Shown here piece after piece: positions 8,896 to 17,758 of a stretch of 64,000 bases of DNA; within the stretch, counting starts at the first letter, position 1, and every line of letters begins with the position of its first letter. The notes under the pieces are model-generated. The model saw only the letters and a list, made by a program, of their open reading frames with translations. It was not told the DNA's origin and made no database searches. This DNA is from Bacillota bacterium. Lineage in GTDB: Bacteria > Bacillota > Sulfobacillia > DUMF01. The stretch covers positions 17,873 through 81,872 of the forward strand of contig DUMF01000024.1 in assembly GCA_012840015.1 (NCBI GenBank). The letters are read 5' to 3'. The translations under genes were made by a program, and so were the position numbers.

Positions 8896-9123
8896 TTATT
8901 CTGACTGGCTACGATGGAACGCGTTCTCAGATAGATAGGCCGCCAGTGTTGTAGCTGCTTCTTCGGCCTCCGAGGATGGTACAAGTATTTCGAAATTGCA
9001 CGCGTCTCCCATATGTGGGATGCCGACGGATCTTAGAGTCGCAAGCATCCCTTCGTTCTCCAGTATTTTCTTGAGCATCTCGGCCATTGCCCTATTGCGT
9101 GCTACGTAGACTACGGTCCACAC
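8896..9123 (-). CDS. DUF2007-like small protein
   Basis: A 75-residue protein with the pattern of DUF2007, a ferredoxin-like alpha/beta fold annotated as putative signal-transducing protein: VVYVARNRAMAEMLKKILENEG, then a Gly-Pro-type turn, then FEILVPSSEAEEAATTLAAYL. The GTG at 9123 follows AAAGGAG at 11 nt spacing and sits inside the last 32 bp of dnaE, so it is probably translated from the dnaE transcript. Confidence 0.65.
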   Translation of the reverse strand: MWTVVYVARNRAMAEMLKKILENEGMLATLRSVGIPHMGDACNFEILVPSSEAEEAATTLAAYLSENAFHRSQSE

Positions 9124-12100
9124 TGCCGGTGCGACTCCTTTCCCCTGCAAGATTTCTCATATCTTCTATAATAATAATTGTAGTCTGCTCTTCCCTCCGT
9201 GACACCCTGCCGGAAAAAGTCACCAGATTCTGCGACTTAAGCCACCCAGAACATTTGGAAAAAGCGGATGGGAAGACGACGAGCTCTGCACTACCAGTGA
9301 AATCTTCTACCGTTACAAAAGCCATGGGCTCTCCTCTTCGGGTGGTCGTCTTTCGGACCGAAACGACGGCCCCTGCACCCTGAATGACCTTGCCGTCGGG
9401 TAGTTCCCTCAGTCTAATTAAGGGGGTCAGCCAGGGTGAGTGAAGCTCGTGCCTGTACTGTTCCAGAGGATGACCGCTCACATATAGCCCGAGCACTTCC
9501 TTTTCGAATGCCAACAGTTTGGCTTTGGATAGTTCCCGTACTTGAGGTACCTTGACCTCCGGGGTATGTAGCTCGGTGCCTTCGAACAACGATAATTGGC
9601 CATCTGTCTGCTGTTTGGCTTTGGGTGACAGCTCCATGGCCTCGTCTATCATGGCTAGTAGTTGGCTTCGTGTCGGACCAAAGCTATCCATCGATCCGGC
9701 CTTTATCAGGCTCTCTAGCACGCGCTTGTTTATGACTCTCGAATCCACTCGAGAACAAAAATCGGCAAGTGACCGGAAGGGTCGCGACGCTCTCGCTGCG
9801 ATGATGTTCTTGACTGCGGCGGTTCCAACGTTTTTGATCGCTCCCAAGCCGAATCGGATGCCATCCGGAGTGGGCGTAAATCCCTCCAGGCTTTCGTTTA
9901 TATCCGGAGGGAGCACAGCTACCCCCATGCGGCGGCTTTCCTCTACGTACATCGCCACTTTTTCTGGCGCTCCTGCCACTGAAGTCATCAGTGCGGCCAT
10001 GAACTCCGCCGGATAGTGAGCCTTTAGGTAGGCAGTCTGGTACGCTATCAGGGCGTAAGCCACCGCGTGCGCTTTGTTGAAACCGTAATTGGCGAACTTG
10101 AGGATGAGGTCGTACAGTTGATCTGCCAACTCCCGCGGATAGCCGTTCCGGAGACAGCCGGCTACGAAAGCAGACTGCATTTCGTCGAGCAGCTCTCGCT
10201 TCTTCTTGCCGACAGCTCTTCGCAGTATGTCGGCTTGTCCCATAGTGAAGCCGGCTACAGTCGCAGCTATGCGCATGATTTGTTCTTGATATACGATGAC
10301 GCCATACGTTTCGGACAGAATGGGCTCCAACACCGGATGGAGGTAATGGGCTCCGGCATGCTTAGCGTTTATGAATTCGGGTATCTGCTCCATTGGCCCC
10401 GGGCGGCAGAGGGCTACCGCCGCCACGATATCCTCGAAGCGGGCGGGCTTCAAGCTCTTGAGAAAGTCCTTCACCCAGCCGCTTTCCAACTGGAATACAC
10501 CTGCCGTTTCGCCGCAACTCAAAAGCTTATATGTGTCAGCGTCGTCCAGACTGAGCTTGGACAAATCCAGTCGCTCGCGGCGGTTCACCATCTTGACACA
10601 CTCATCGATCACGGTGAGCGTCCTCAAACCGAGGAAATCCATCTTGAGCAGGCCTAATTCCTCCAAGGCTTCCATCGGGTATTGCGTAGTAACCATTCCT
10701 TCCTGGGCCCGCTGCAAGGGAACCGTATTAACCAGTGGTTCCCCGGTTATGACCACTCCAGCAGCATGTACGGACGTGTGCCTTGGAAGGCCTTCCAGTT
10801 TTGCTGCGAGGTCGATGAGAGTTGCTACCTTTTCGTTCGACCGGTAGGCAGCTCCCAGTTCGGGCGACTGCTCTAAGGCGGTTTGAAGAGTTACACCGGG
10901 TCCTATCGGCACGAGCTTCGCAATTCTGTCCACTTCCATGTACGGGAAGCCAAGCACGCGTCCTACGTCTCTGATGGCGGCGCGTGCAGCCATTGTCCCG
11001 AAAGTGATGATTTGAGCCACGCAATCTGCACCATATTTCTGCGTCACGTACTGAATTACCTCCGGCCTTCGTTCGTAACAGAAATCGATGTCGATATCGG
11101 GCATGGACACGCGTTCGGGGTTCAAGAAACGCTCAAACAGGAGGCCGTGAGACAGCGGGTCGACTTCGGTTATCCCCAGGATGTATGCCACAATACTGCC
11201 TGCGGCTGATCCACGACCGGGGCCGACCGGTATGCCGTGACGCTTTGCGTAGTCGACGAAATCCGAAACGATCAAAAAGTAGCCCGAATAACCCATCCTT
11301 TCAATTACACCCAGCTCGTGTTCTAGCCTGGCCATTACTTCAGCTGAAGGGTTGGGATATCTTGAAGCCAAGCGTTTCTGGCATAGCTCGCGCAAGTGAG
11401 TCCTCTCGTCACGCCCTTCCGGCACAGCGAAAGCGGGCAAGTGCAATTTCCCGAACTCGAGCTCCAGAGAACACCTATCTGCGATTCTCAGAGTATTCTC
11501 TATCGCTTCGGGGCAATAGGCAAAATCGGAGATCATTTGAGAGGGTGACTTGAAATAAAGCTCTTTGCTTTGAAACCTGAGTCTTCGGGGATCATCGTAG
11601 GTCTTACCCGTCTGAACGCACAGCAGGACATCGTGCGCGTACCAGTCTTGCTTTTCGAGGTAGTGACAATCGTTCGTGGCCACCAAGGGTATGCCGGTGC
11701 TCTCGCTGAGTTGCATTAACAGGCGGTTGAGCTCTTTCTGGCCGGGCATCCCGTTCTCCTGAAGCTCCAGATAGAAGTTTCCCTTTCCGAATATTGATTC
11801 GTACTCAATGGCCTTGTGCCTGGCTTTCTCGAATTCTCCCGAAAGCAGTAACTCTGGGATTTCTCCCGCTTGGCAGGCGCTTAGAGCGATCAAGCCCTTC
11901 GGGTATTGCCTGAGCAATTCTAGGTCTACTCTCGGTTTATAGTAGAAACCATTCAATGAAGCCTCGGTCACCAGTTTCAAAAGGTTTCGGTAGCCTTCCT
12001 CGTTTTCTGCCAGAAGCACTAAGTGGTGTGGTTCGTCTCTCAAGCCAGCCGTTTTATCCAGCATCGATTTGCGTGCCACATACATCTCGCAGCCGATTAT

Positions 12101-12292
12101 GGGCTTTATACCCCTGGACTTGCAGCACTTGTAGAATTCTATACATCCGTACATGTACCCGTGATCTGTAATGGCCAGTGCTGGCATTCCCCATTGGGCG
12201 GCCTTATCTACGAGAGAGCTTATTCTAGCGGCACCGTCCAACAGACTAAATTCCGTATGAACGTGAATATGAACGAATTGAGTTGTATCCAT
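9092..12292 (-). CDS. dnaE: DNA polymerase III alpha subunit
   Basis: Replicative polymerase of 1066 residues. The PHP domain opens at residues 7-16 with HIHVHTEFSLLDG. The palm has GPGRGSAAGSIVAYILGIT and the catalytic pair in PDIDIDF, with the third Asp in LLKMDFLGLRTL. Helix-hairpin-helix and an OB domain (GAGAVVSVRKTTTRRGEP then VEDFTGSAELVVF) close the protein. No proofreading exonuclease domain is inserted, so this is DnaE rather than PolC. The ATG at 12292 lies 11 nt after GGAG; an upstream GTG at 12304 abuts the same GGAG and is less likely. Confidence 0.97.
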   Translation of the reverse strand: MDTTQFVHIHVHTEFSLLDGAARISSLVDKAAQWGMPALAITDHGYMYGCIEFYKCCKSRGIKPIIGCEMYVARKSMLDKTAGLRDEPHHLVLLAENEEGYRNLLKLVTEASLNGFYYKPRVDLELLRQYPKGLIALSACQAGEIPELLLSGEFEKARHKAIEYESIFGKGNFYLELQENGMPGQKELNRLLMQLSESTGIPLVATNDCHYLEKQDWYAHDVLLCVQTGKTYDDPRRLRFQSKELYFKSPSQMISDFAYCPEAIENTLRIADRCSLELEFGKLHLPAFAVPEGRDERTHLRELCQKRLASRYPNPSAEVMARLEHELGVIERMGYSGYFLIVSDFVDYAKRHGIPVGPGRGSAAGSIVAYILGITEVDPLSHGLLFERFLNPERVSMPDIDIDFCYERRPEVIQYVTQKYGADCVAQIITFGTMAARAAIRDVGRVLGFPYMEVDRIAKLVPIGPGVTLQTALEQSPELGAAYRSNEKVATLIDLAAKLEGLPRHTSVHAAGVVITGEPLVNTVPLQRAQEGMVTTQYPMEALEELGLLKMDFLGLRTLTVIDECVKMVNRRERLDLSKLSLDDADTYKLLSCGETAGVFQLESGWVKDFLKSLKPARFEDIVAAVALCRPGPMEQIPEFINAKHAGAHYLHPVLEPILSETYGVIVYQEQIMRIAATVAGFTMGQADILRRAVGKKKRELLDEMQSAFVAGCLRNGYPRELADQLYDLILKFANYGFNKAHAVAYALIAYQTAYLKAHYPAEFMAALMTSVAGAPEKVAMYVEESRRMGVAVLPPDINESLEGFTPTPDGIRFGLGAIKNVGTAAVKNIIAARASRPFRSLADFCSRVDSRVINKRVLESLIKAGSMDSFGPTRSQLLAMIDEAMELSPKAKQQTDGQLSLFEGTELHTPEVKVPQVRELSKAKLLAFEKEVLGLYVSGHPLEQYRHELHSPWLTPLIRLRELPDGKVIQGAGAVVSVRKTTTRRGEPMAFVTVEDFTGSAELVVFPSAFSKCSGWLKSQNLVTFSGRVSRREEQTTIIIIEDMRNLAGERSRTGSVDRSLRSTQ

Positions 12293-12348
12293 ATTTTTTT
12301 GCACTCCGTTTACCTAAAATATGGTAGACTAGACAAGGGGAATTAATC

Positions 12349-12567
12349 GTGCCGTGGAAAAAATGCCCGGACTGCGGCGGCATTTCCTATTCCGCTGCGA
12401 CTCTATATACCAGATGGCTTTGCCCCTACTGCGGTAGGGACATTGCTGCCTTTCCCGACATCGAGCCCGTCCGTGACGATGAAGCGCCTGACGAATCCAT
12501 CGATGGTTCCGGGGAGCCGGCTCCAGGCGAGGCAGCCACACGCGAGCCTACTACAGAAGATGAGTAA
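12349..12567 (+). CDS. Small zinc-ribbon protein
   Basis: A 72-residue protein with a two-knuckle zinc ribbon, CPDCGG (Cys6, Cys9) and CPYCGR (Cys25, Cys28), followed by an acidic, Pro-rich disordered tail. No function can be assigned. The GTG follows AGGGGAATTAATC. It runs divergently from dnaE, and its 3' 142 bp lie opposite the 3' end of nth, so the two reading frames overlap tail to tail. Confidence 0.6.
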   Translation: MPWKKCPDCGGISYSAATLYTRWLCPYCGRDIAAFPDIEPVRDDEAPDESIDGSGEPAPGEAATREPTTEDE

Positions 12568-13226
12568 TAATCGCAGTTTCTAGAAAGGGTGCACCGAACA
12601 CACTTGGGCGATCGAGCGGTGCACAGCTTTCGACCGTGGCGGATGAGCAGGACGTGCAGCTTACCCGCGATTTCCGCGGGTACCACCTTCTGCAGGAGGT
12701 ATTGCACCTGTGGCGCGTTGGCCTTAGCCGGCACTAGTCCTAGCCTCCCCGCTACTCTCCTTATATGAGTATCCACTGGCATAAACGGACGATCGAACGC
12801 GAACAGCATTACACACGCGGCTGTCTTTGGGCCCACTCCCGGAAGCGAAAGCAACGTCGAATAGGCTTCTTCTGGGCTGATTCCCCGCAGGTGGTCCAGG
12901 GTACCTTTAGTGAAATCGAGTATTCTCTTTATGGCGGATGCCTTTTGGCTACTCAGGCCGCAGGACCTGATCAGCCCCGCGATTTCGTCTTGGGATGCGT
13001 TGAGGGCATCCCTCCATGCGGGGAACGCTCGCTTAAGCCTGTCAAAGCATACCTTCGCGCTGGCATCGGTAGTCGCCTGCGATAGGATGGTGGCTACCAG
13101 CACGTCCATGGCGTCGCCCTTTATTTGGGGTAAGAGAGGCAAATCTGGACTTGCCGTCGGGTCATTACAGTACATAGTCTCGAGATCGGCGACGAGCTCG
13201 AAGAGTGCCTCGCGGTTGAGTTTCAA
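12426..13226 (-). CDS. nth: Endonuclease III with C-terminal extension
   Basis: Base-excision repair glycosylase/AP lyase. The helix-hairpin-helix LPGVGPKTAACV carries catalytic Lys134 and VDTHIRR carries Asp152. The iron-sulfur cluster loop has Cys202, 209, 212 and 218 in the standard C-x6-C-x2-C-x5-C spacing. The family normally ends a few residues later, but here the frame stays open for 44 more residues, rich in Ser, Gly and Pro, and this part is antisense to the zinc-ribbon gene. The TTG start overlaps the murD stop codon. Confidence 0.92.
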   Translation of the reverse strand: MKLNREALFELVADLETMYCNDPTASPDLPLLPQIKGDAMDVLVATILSQATTDASAKVCFDRLKRAFPAWRDALNASQDEIAGLIRSCGLSSQKASAIKRILDFTKGTLDHLRGISPEEAYSTLLSLPGVGPKTAACVMLFAFDRPFMPVDTHIRRVAGRLGLVPAKANAPQVQYLLQKVVPAEIAGKLHVLLIRHGRKLCTARSPKCVRCTLSRNCDYYSSSVVGSRVAASPGAGSPEPSMDSSGASSSRTGSMSGKAAMSLPQ

Positions 13227-14608
13227 AGTTCATACACCAGCTTCTTAAACAAGCGGCCTCGTTCTTCGAAGTTCCGGAACATGTCATAACTGGCGCACGC
13301 GGGTGAAAGCAACACCGTATAGCCAGGAGTTGCGTACTCACGAGCCTTATACACCGCCTCTTTCAGATCCTCGCACCGTATGACAGCTGGCACACGCCGT
13401 TGGGAGGTGGATGGCCGGGCGTAGGCCGCACGACTTATAGCTTCTTCGATTTTGGGCGCGGTCACGCCGAGTGTCAGGACGACGGGAATGTTCGCCTGTA
13501 AGATCTTCTCCGCCAGGTGATCAAAAGGCAGATGCTTATCGTATCCCCCAGCGATCAGTACGACCGGCCCGGTGACTGTGGCGATGGCGGCCATGGTGCG
13601 CTCGGGCGTAGTGGCTATAGAGTCGTTTATGTAGGTTACTCCGTCTATTTCCCGTACGAATTCGAGCCGGTGTTCCACTCCAGGGAAAGTGCTAGCTACC
13701 TGAGCCATGGCTTCAACGCTGCAGCCGAAGAGGCTGCTGGCGCAACAGGCTGCCAGCACGTTCTCCAAGTTGTGTAGCCCAGGGATTCGGACTTGACTAG
13801 CGGGCAATACCGTAGTGCTGTGATTTCCATCTGTCAAAAGAATGAGCCCATCGTCTAAGAAGGCGCCTCTTTCGACGGCATGGAGCCGGCTGAATTGGAG
13901 ACAATCGTAAGGATACCCGCGTATCGCGCTTTGTGCTCCGGGCTCGTCGGCATTTACCACGAGGTGATCGCAGGAGGTGTGGTGCTTAAAAATGTTGCTT
14001 TTTGCCTCTACGTACTCTTCCATCGAGGCATGGACATCGAGGTGATTAGGGCTTATGTTCAAAAGCACGGCTACGTGCGGACTTTTGGTCATCATTTGCA
14101 GTTGAAAGCTAGATAGCTCCAACACTACCACTGCTTCCGGCTCTATGGAGTCGACGAGTTCGATCAAAGGGTTTCCGATGTTTCCACCAACGTACACGCG
14201 CTTGGAGATGCCCCGCCTCAGCATCTCTCCGATGAGACTCGTGGTGGTGGTCTTTCCTGCGCTTCCGGTAATGCCGCAGATCGGAGCGCGACACTGATCT
14301 ACGAATAATGCCATTTCGGAAGAAAAGACGGTCCCGCATCCCACCGCATGGCGTATCTCAGGAAAGTCTTTCCTCATTCCCGGAGTGAGAAACACCAGGT
14401 CCAACTGCTCGAGACCGTCGAGGTAGCCATCGCCGAGAATCAGCCTGCTTACGGATGGGGGTAACTGGCTCAACTTATCTTCCAACTGCTCCGCTCTTTT
14501 CTTGTCGCGCACTTCAAAGCTAAGCCCCTTCGCATGAAGGTACCTGGCGAGGGCAAGGTTCGACACCCCTAGCCCGACAAGTGCTATTCGTTTTCCTTCC
14601 AGTCGCAA
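13223..14608 (-). CDS. murD: UDP-N-acetylmuramoyl-L-alanine:D-glutamate ligase
   Basis: Cytoplasmic peptidoglycan enzyme that adds D-Glu to UDP-MurNAc-Ala. The 461-residue protein has a Rossmann-like N domain (VGLGVSNLALARYL), the ATP loop GITGSAGKTTTTS at residues 113-125, a central HLDVHASMEEYVEAK segment and a C-terminal domain with IAGGYDKHLPF. The TTG at 14608 follows GGAGG at nine bases, within the aspC 3' end. It is separated from the usual dcw cluster and sits between aspC and nth. Confidence 0.96.
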   Translation of the reverse strand: MRLEGKRIALVGLGVSNLALARYLHAKGLSFEVRDKKRAEQLEDKLSQLPPSVSRLILGDGYLDGLEQLDLVFLTPGMRKDFPEIRHAVGCGTVFSSEMALFVDQCRAPICGITGSAGKTTTTSLIGEMLRRGISKRVYVGGNIGNPLIELVDSIEPEAVVVLELSSFQLQMMTKSPHVAVLLNISPNHLDVHASMEEYVEAKSNIFKHHTSCDHLVVNADEPGAQSAIRGYPYDCLQFSRLHAVERGAFLDDGLILLTDGNHSTTVLPASQVRIPGLHNLENVLAACCASSLFGCSVEAMAQVASTFPGVEHRLEFVREIDGVTYINDSIATTPERTMAAIATVTGPVVLIAGGYDKHLPFDHLAEKILQANIPVVLTLGVTAPKIEEAISRAAYARPSTSQRRVPAVIRCEDLKEAVYKAREYATPGYTVLLSPACASYDMFRNFEERGRLFKKLVYEL

Positions 14609-14612
14609 AGTT

Positions 14613-15821
14613 TCAGACCTCCAGACTGTCGAGGATGCGCTCCATCCTGTCGAGGCCCTCCCTTATTTTTTCCATCGACGTCGCATAAGAGAACCTCATG
14701 TAGCCAGGCATTCCGAATGCTTCGCCTGGAACTATGGCAACCTTTGCTTCATTCAAAAGGATGTCTGCGAGTGCCGCCGTGGAGCCGAGCACCTGCCCCT
14801 TAAAACGTCTATTGAGCAGTGATTTGAAACTTGGGAATACGTAAAAGGCGCCGTCGGGTACCTGGCACTTCACCCCGTCTATACGGTTTAAACGTGCGAC
14901 CATATAGTCCCGGCGATTCTTGAATTCCGCTACCATAGCGGTTATCGGCTCTTGAGTGCCGGTCAGGGCGGCCAGCGCCGCCTTCTGGGATATGGATGTC
15001 GCGTTTGACGTACACTGGCTTTGGAAGTCCCCTATCGCTTTAGCCACGTTTTTGGGCGAGGCAGAATAGCCGATGCGCCAGCCGGTCATTGCATACGCTT
15101 TCGAGACGCCATTCACCGTAATGGTGCGATCGTACACATCGCTATTGAATGAAGCGATGCTGATGTGCGAAGCGGAGCCGTAGACGAGTTTCTCATAGAT
15201 TTCGTCCGAGATAACCCAGATATCCTTTTCCACTACGAATCTGGAGATCTGCTCCAGCTCTTCTCGAGAGTAAACACAACCCGATGGATTGCATGGAGTA
15301 TTGAGTAAAAGGAGCTTCGTATTAGAGCTTGAAGCTCTTTCGAGATCGTCAACGGTTACCTTAAAGCCGTTCTCTTCCTTGGTTTCCACTATCACGGGTT
15401 GTGCCCCGGTAAGTTTAACCATCTCGGGATAGCTAACCCAATAAGGGGCCAGGATCAACACTTCGTCACCGGGCTCGCAAAGCACCTGCAGGGCGTTGAA
15501 GATGGCATGCTTTGCCCCAACGGACACAACGATCTGGTTGGGCTCGTAATGCAATCCATTGTCTTTTTGAAGCTTGGCTGCTATGGCTTCCTGCAATTGA
15601 GGGATACCATTGGACGGGGTGTACTTAGTAAAGCCCTCCTGGATGGCTTCTATGGCTGCTGCCTTGATGTGTGCGGGCGTGTCGAAGTCGGGCTCACCCA
15701 CGCCGAAACTGATCACATCGATTCCAGCGCGCTTCATTTGTTTGGCCTTTGCATCCAACGCGAGAGTAGGAGACGGGCTCAGCTCCCTTGCCCTTCGCGC
15801 GAGTCCCTTCGAAGGTTGCAT
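14613..15821 (-). CDS. aspC: Aspartate aminotransferase, fold type I
   Basis: PLP enzyme of 402 residues, subgroup I-gamma like Bacillus and Thermus aspartate aminotransferases. Visible motifs are the substrate Arg region FGVGEPDFDTP, NTPCNPSG, the ISDEIYEKLVYG strand and the PLP-lysine segment GVSKAYAMTGWRIGYS. The C terminus has the FGMPGYMRFSYATS Arg for the substrate carboxylate. ATG at 15821 follows AGGAGG, which also overlaps the stop of the small spore-protein gene 12 bp upstream. Confidence 0.93.
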   Translation of the reverse strand: MQPSKGLARRARELSPSPTLALDAKAKQMKRAGIDVISFGVGEPDFDTPAHIKAAAIEAIQEGFTKYTPSNGIPQLQEAIAAKLQKDNGLHYEPNQIVVSVGAKHAIFNALQVLCEPGDEVLILAPYWVSYPEMVKLTGAQPVIVETKEENGFKVTVDDLERASSSNTKLLLLNTPCNPSGCVYSREELEQISRFVVEKDIWVISDEIYEKLVYGSASHISIASFNSDVYDRTITVNGVSKAYAMTGWRIGYSASPKNVAKAIGDFQSQCTSNATSISQKAALAALTGTQEPITAMVAEFKNRRDYMVARLNRIDGVKCQVPDGAFYVFPSFKSLLNRRFKGQVLGSTAALADILLNEAKVAIVPGEAFGMPGYMRFSYATSMEKIREGLDRMERILDSLEV

Positions 15822-15833
15822 CCTGAATACCTC

Positions 15834-16028
15834 CTAACGCTCTCCTTCGCTTTTCTCCTTCAGTCTTTGAGTCATTACACCTCCTATTCTACCGCTTTCC
15901 GCCGCAGACAGACCACCCCATCCTACCTTGCGAATTTTCTCAAGCAATCCCAGTTCTTCGGCTACCTCCATCTTCAGGAGTTCCAACGGGCTAAGCTGCT
16001 CATTTTGCTTTTTCTTCGTTGTTTTCAA
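15834..16028 (-). CDS. Small acid-soluble spore protein family member
   Basis: A 64-residue basic protein. The core ELLKMEVAEELGLLEKI followed by GWGGLSAAESGRIGGVM and TQRLKE combines features of alpha/beta-type SASP (Gly-Gly before a C-terminal KRL-type helix) and of SspF-like proteins (GWGG centre). Such proteins coat DNA in the spore core. The gene heads a run with aspC, murD and nth. A weak SigG-like site can be read upstream on the minus strand (ACAATA, 16 bp, AATACTA near 16060-16090), but this match is loose. It is the strongest sign that the host sporulates. Confidence 0.75.
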   Translation of the reverse strand: MKTTKKKQNEQLSPLELLKMEVAEELGLLEKIRKVGWGGLSAAESGRIGGVMTQRLKEKSEGER

Positions 16029-16092
16029 AGTAGCGCCTCCCTAAAAGCGTTCGTGTTTGCGTTTAGATAGTATTTGCGTTTCTAGTCAAGTA

Positions 16093-16140
16093 TTGTGTTC
16101 GTGCGTTAATTTGGAATATAATGCTAACACCAGGTACTAA
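16093..16140 (+). promoter_or_regulatory. fapR promoter and FapR operator
   Basis: TTGTGT (16093-16098), an 18-bp spacer and a perfect TATAAT (16117-16122) form the promoter. Directly downstream, CTAACACCAGGTACTAA (16124-16140) is, on the minus strand, TTAGTACCTGGTGTTAG, the known FapR operator of Firmicutes. Binding would block transcription until malonyl-CoA or malonyl-ACP releases the repressor, giving autoregulation and control of the fab genes. Confidence 0.87.
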
Positions 16141-16155
16141 TGGGAGGTGTAAAAA

Positions 16156-16731
16156 ATGGCCGGCTCCCGGAACCTGAACAAGTCGGAACGTCATCGTGAG
16201 CTGCTTAGACGGCTGCAAGAAAACCCGCTTCTCACCGATGAAGAACTCGCTTCTGCTTTCGGAGTCAGCGTTCAAACGATAAGGTTGGACCGCATGGAAC
16301 TCGACATCGCAGAACTAAGGGAACGGCTGAAGAGCCTGGTTTCGAGGTTACTGGAAGGTGAGCAGTTCATTCAAGGATACCGCACCATGGGCGATGTAGT
16401 TGTATTGGAGCCTGGTCAACGGGTGATCTCCTCCATGGCGATAACCCCTGACATGGTTGTGCCGCGTACTCAAATCGTGAGGCCGTACTATTTGGTCGCG
16501 CAGGCGCATACGGCGGCGCTGCACGTTCTGCCGGAAGGGCAAAACGTATTTACTGCCGATGCCAACGTGAAATTCCTGAGACCGGTCAAGGTCGGTGAGA
16601 GGCTCATTGCAGCTGCCAGGCTCGCGGATTGTAAGCAGAACCGGTGGTGTATAAAGGTCACCACAAAATCCAGGCAAGAGAGCGTATTCAGGGGCACGTT
16701 TCACATGTTGACCGAGCCCCAGAAAGGGTGA
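16156..16731 (+). CDS. fapR: Fatty acid biosynthesis repressor FapR
   Basis: A 191-residue regulator: N-terminal DeoR-like helix-turn-helix (LTDEELASAFGVSVQTIRLDR, about residues 26-47 in two parts), the IAELRERLK linker helix, then a hot-dog thioesterase-like domain that binds malonyl-CoA (FTADANVKFLRPVKVGERL). The ATG follows GGGAGGTGT. It starts the fab operon, as in Bacillus, and its own operator overlaps the transcription start. Confidence 0.93.
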   Translation: MAGSRNLNKSERHRELLRRLQENPLLTDEELASAFGVSVQTIRLDRMELDIAELRERLKSLVSRLLEGEQFIQGYRTMGDVVVLEPGQRVISSMAITPDMVVPRTQIVRPYYLVAQAHTAALHVLPEGQNVFTADANVKFLRPVKVGERLIAAARLADCKQNRWCIKVTTKSRQESVFRGTFHMLTEPQKG

Positions 16732-16741
16732 GGCTTAGAAA

Positions 16742-17758
16742 GTGACTCAACGAAGGAGCATAATCGCTGGCGCAGGGATCGGAGTGCCGTCAAAAAGGCT
16801 AACCAACCGGGATCTGGAACTGCTCGTGGATACCACTGAGCAATGGATAGTGGAACGCACCGGTATCAATGAAAGGAGGATCGCCTCAGCAGACCAGGCT
16901 ACGACGGACCTGGCCGAAGAGGCGGCGAGGGAAGCCTTACGGGATGCCGGAATCAGTCCAACGGAGCTGGACCTCATAGTGCTATGCACGGTCGGGCCCG
17001 ATCATATGGTGCCGCCTTCTTCATGCCTTCTTCAACACAGACTGGGTGCCCGCAATGCGGCCGCTTTCGATATCAATGCTGCCTGCTCGGGGTTCCTATA
17101 CGGACTAGCAGTTGCGGATCAGTTCATATCGACGGGCAAATTCAAAAGAGTGTTGCTCGTTGGAGCAGAGACGCTATCCAGGGTGACAGACTACGGCGAC
17201 CGCAGCACGTGCGTACTTTTTGGTGATGGAGCCGGGGCGGCGGTGCTGGTCCCGGCCTCAGGCGATGGTGGGATCTTGTCTTTCTGCCTGGGGTCTGATG
17301 GTTCGGGGGCAGAGTTGCTGTACATACCGGCCGGTGGCAGCCGCCTTCCTGCATCCGAGGAGACTGTGAAGGGCAGGATGCACTTCATTCGCATGAAAGG
17401 GAACGAGGTGTTCAAGCTTGCAGTGCGGGCGATGGTGCGTTCGGTGGACGAAGCACTGGAACAAGCGGGCTTGACGAGGCAGGATATCGATCTGGTGATA
17501 CCCCACCAGGCCAACAGGCGGATAATAGAGGCTTGTGCCGAGCGGCTCGGTGTACCGGACGAGAAAGTGGTAATCAACATAGACCGTTACGGCAACACTG
17601 CGGCAGCGTCTATCCCAATAGCACTCGCTGAAGCGAGGAAAGCCAGCCTGCTAACGGACGGTCAGATTGTGGTGTTTGTAGGCTTCGGGGCTGGATTGAC
17701 GTGGGGGAGCGCGGTGTTGAGGTGGGAGGAATGGAATGGAAATGGCGCTTGGACGTGA
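16742..17758 (+). CDS. fabH: Beta-ketoacyl-ACP synthase III
   Basis: Starts fatty acid synthesis by condensing an acyl-CoA with malonyl-ACP. The 338-residue protein has the active-site triad: Cys115 in NAACSGFLYGL, His in IPHQANRRI and Asn in YGNTAAASIP. The GTG at 16742 is ten bases after the fapR stop. The C-terminal 23 bp overlap fabK. Confidence 0.96.
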   Translation: MTQRRSIIAGAGIGVPSKRLTNRDLELLVDTTEQWIVERTGINERRIASADQATTDLAEEAAREALRDAGISPTELDLIVLCTVGPDHMVPPSSCLLQHRLGARNAAAFDINAACSGFLYGLAVADQFISTGKFKRVLLVGAETLSRVTDYGDRSTCVLFGDGAGAAVLVPASGDGGILSFCLGSDGSGAELLYIPAGGSRLPASEETVKGRMHFIRMKGNEVFKLAVRAMVRSVDEALEQAGLTRQDIDLVIPHQANRRIIEACAERLGVPDEKVVINIDRYGNTAAASIPIALAEARKASLLTDGQIVVFVGFGAGLTWGSAVLRWEEWNGNGAWT

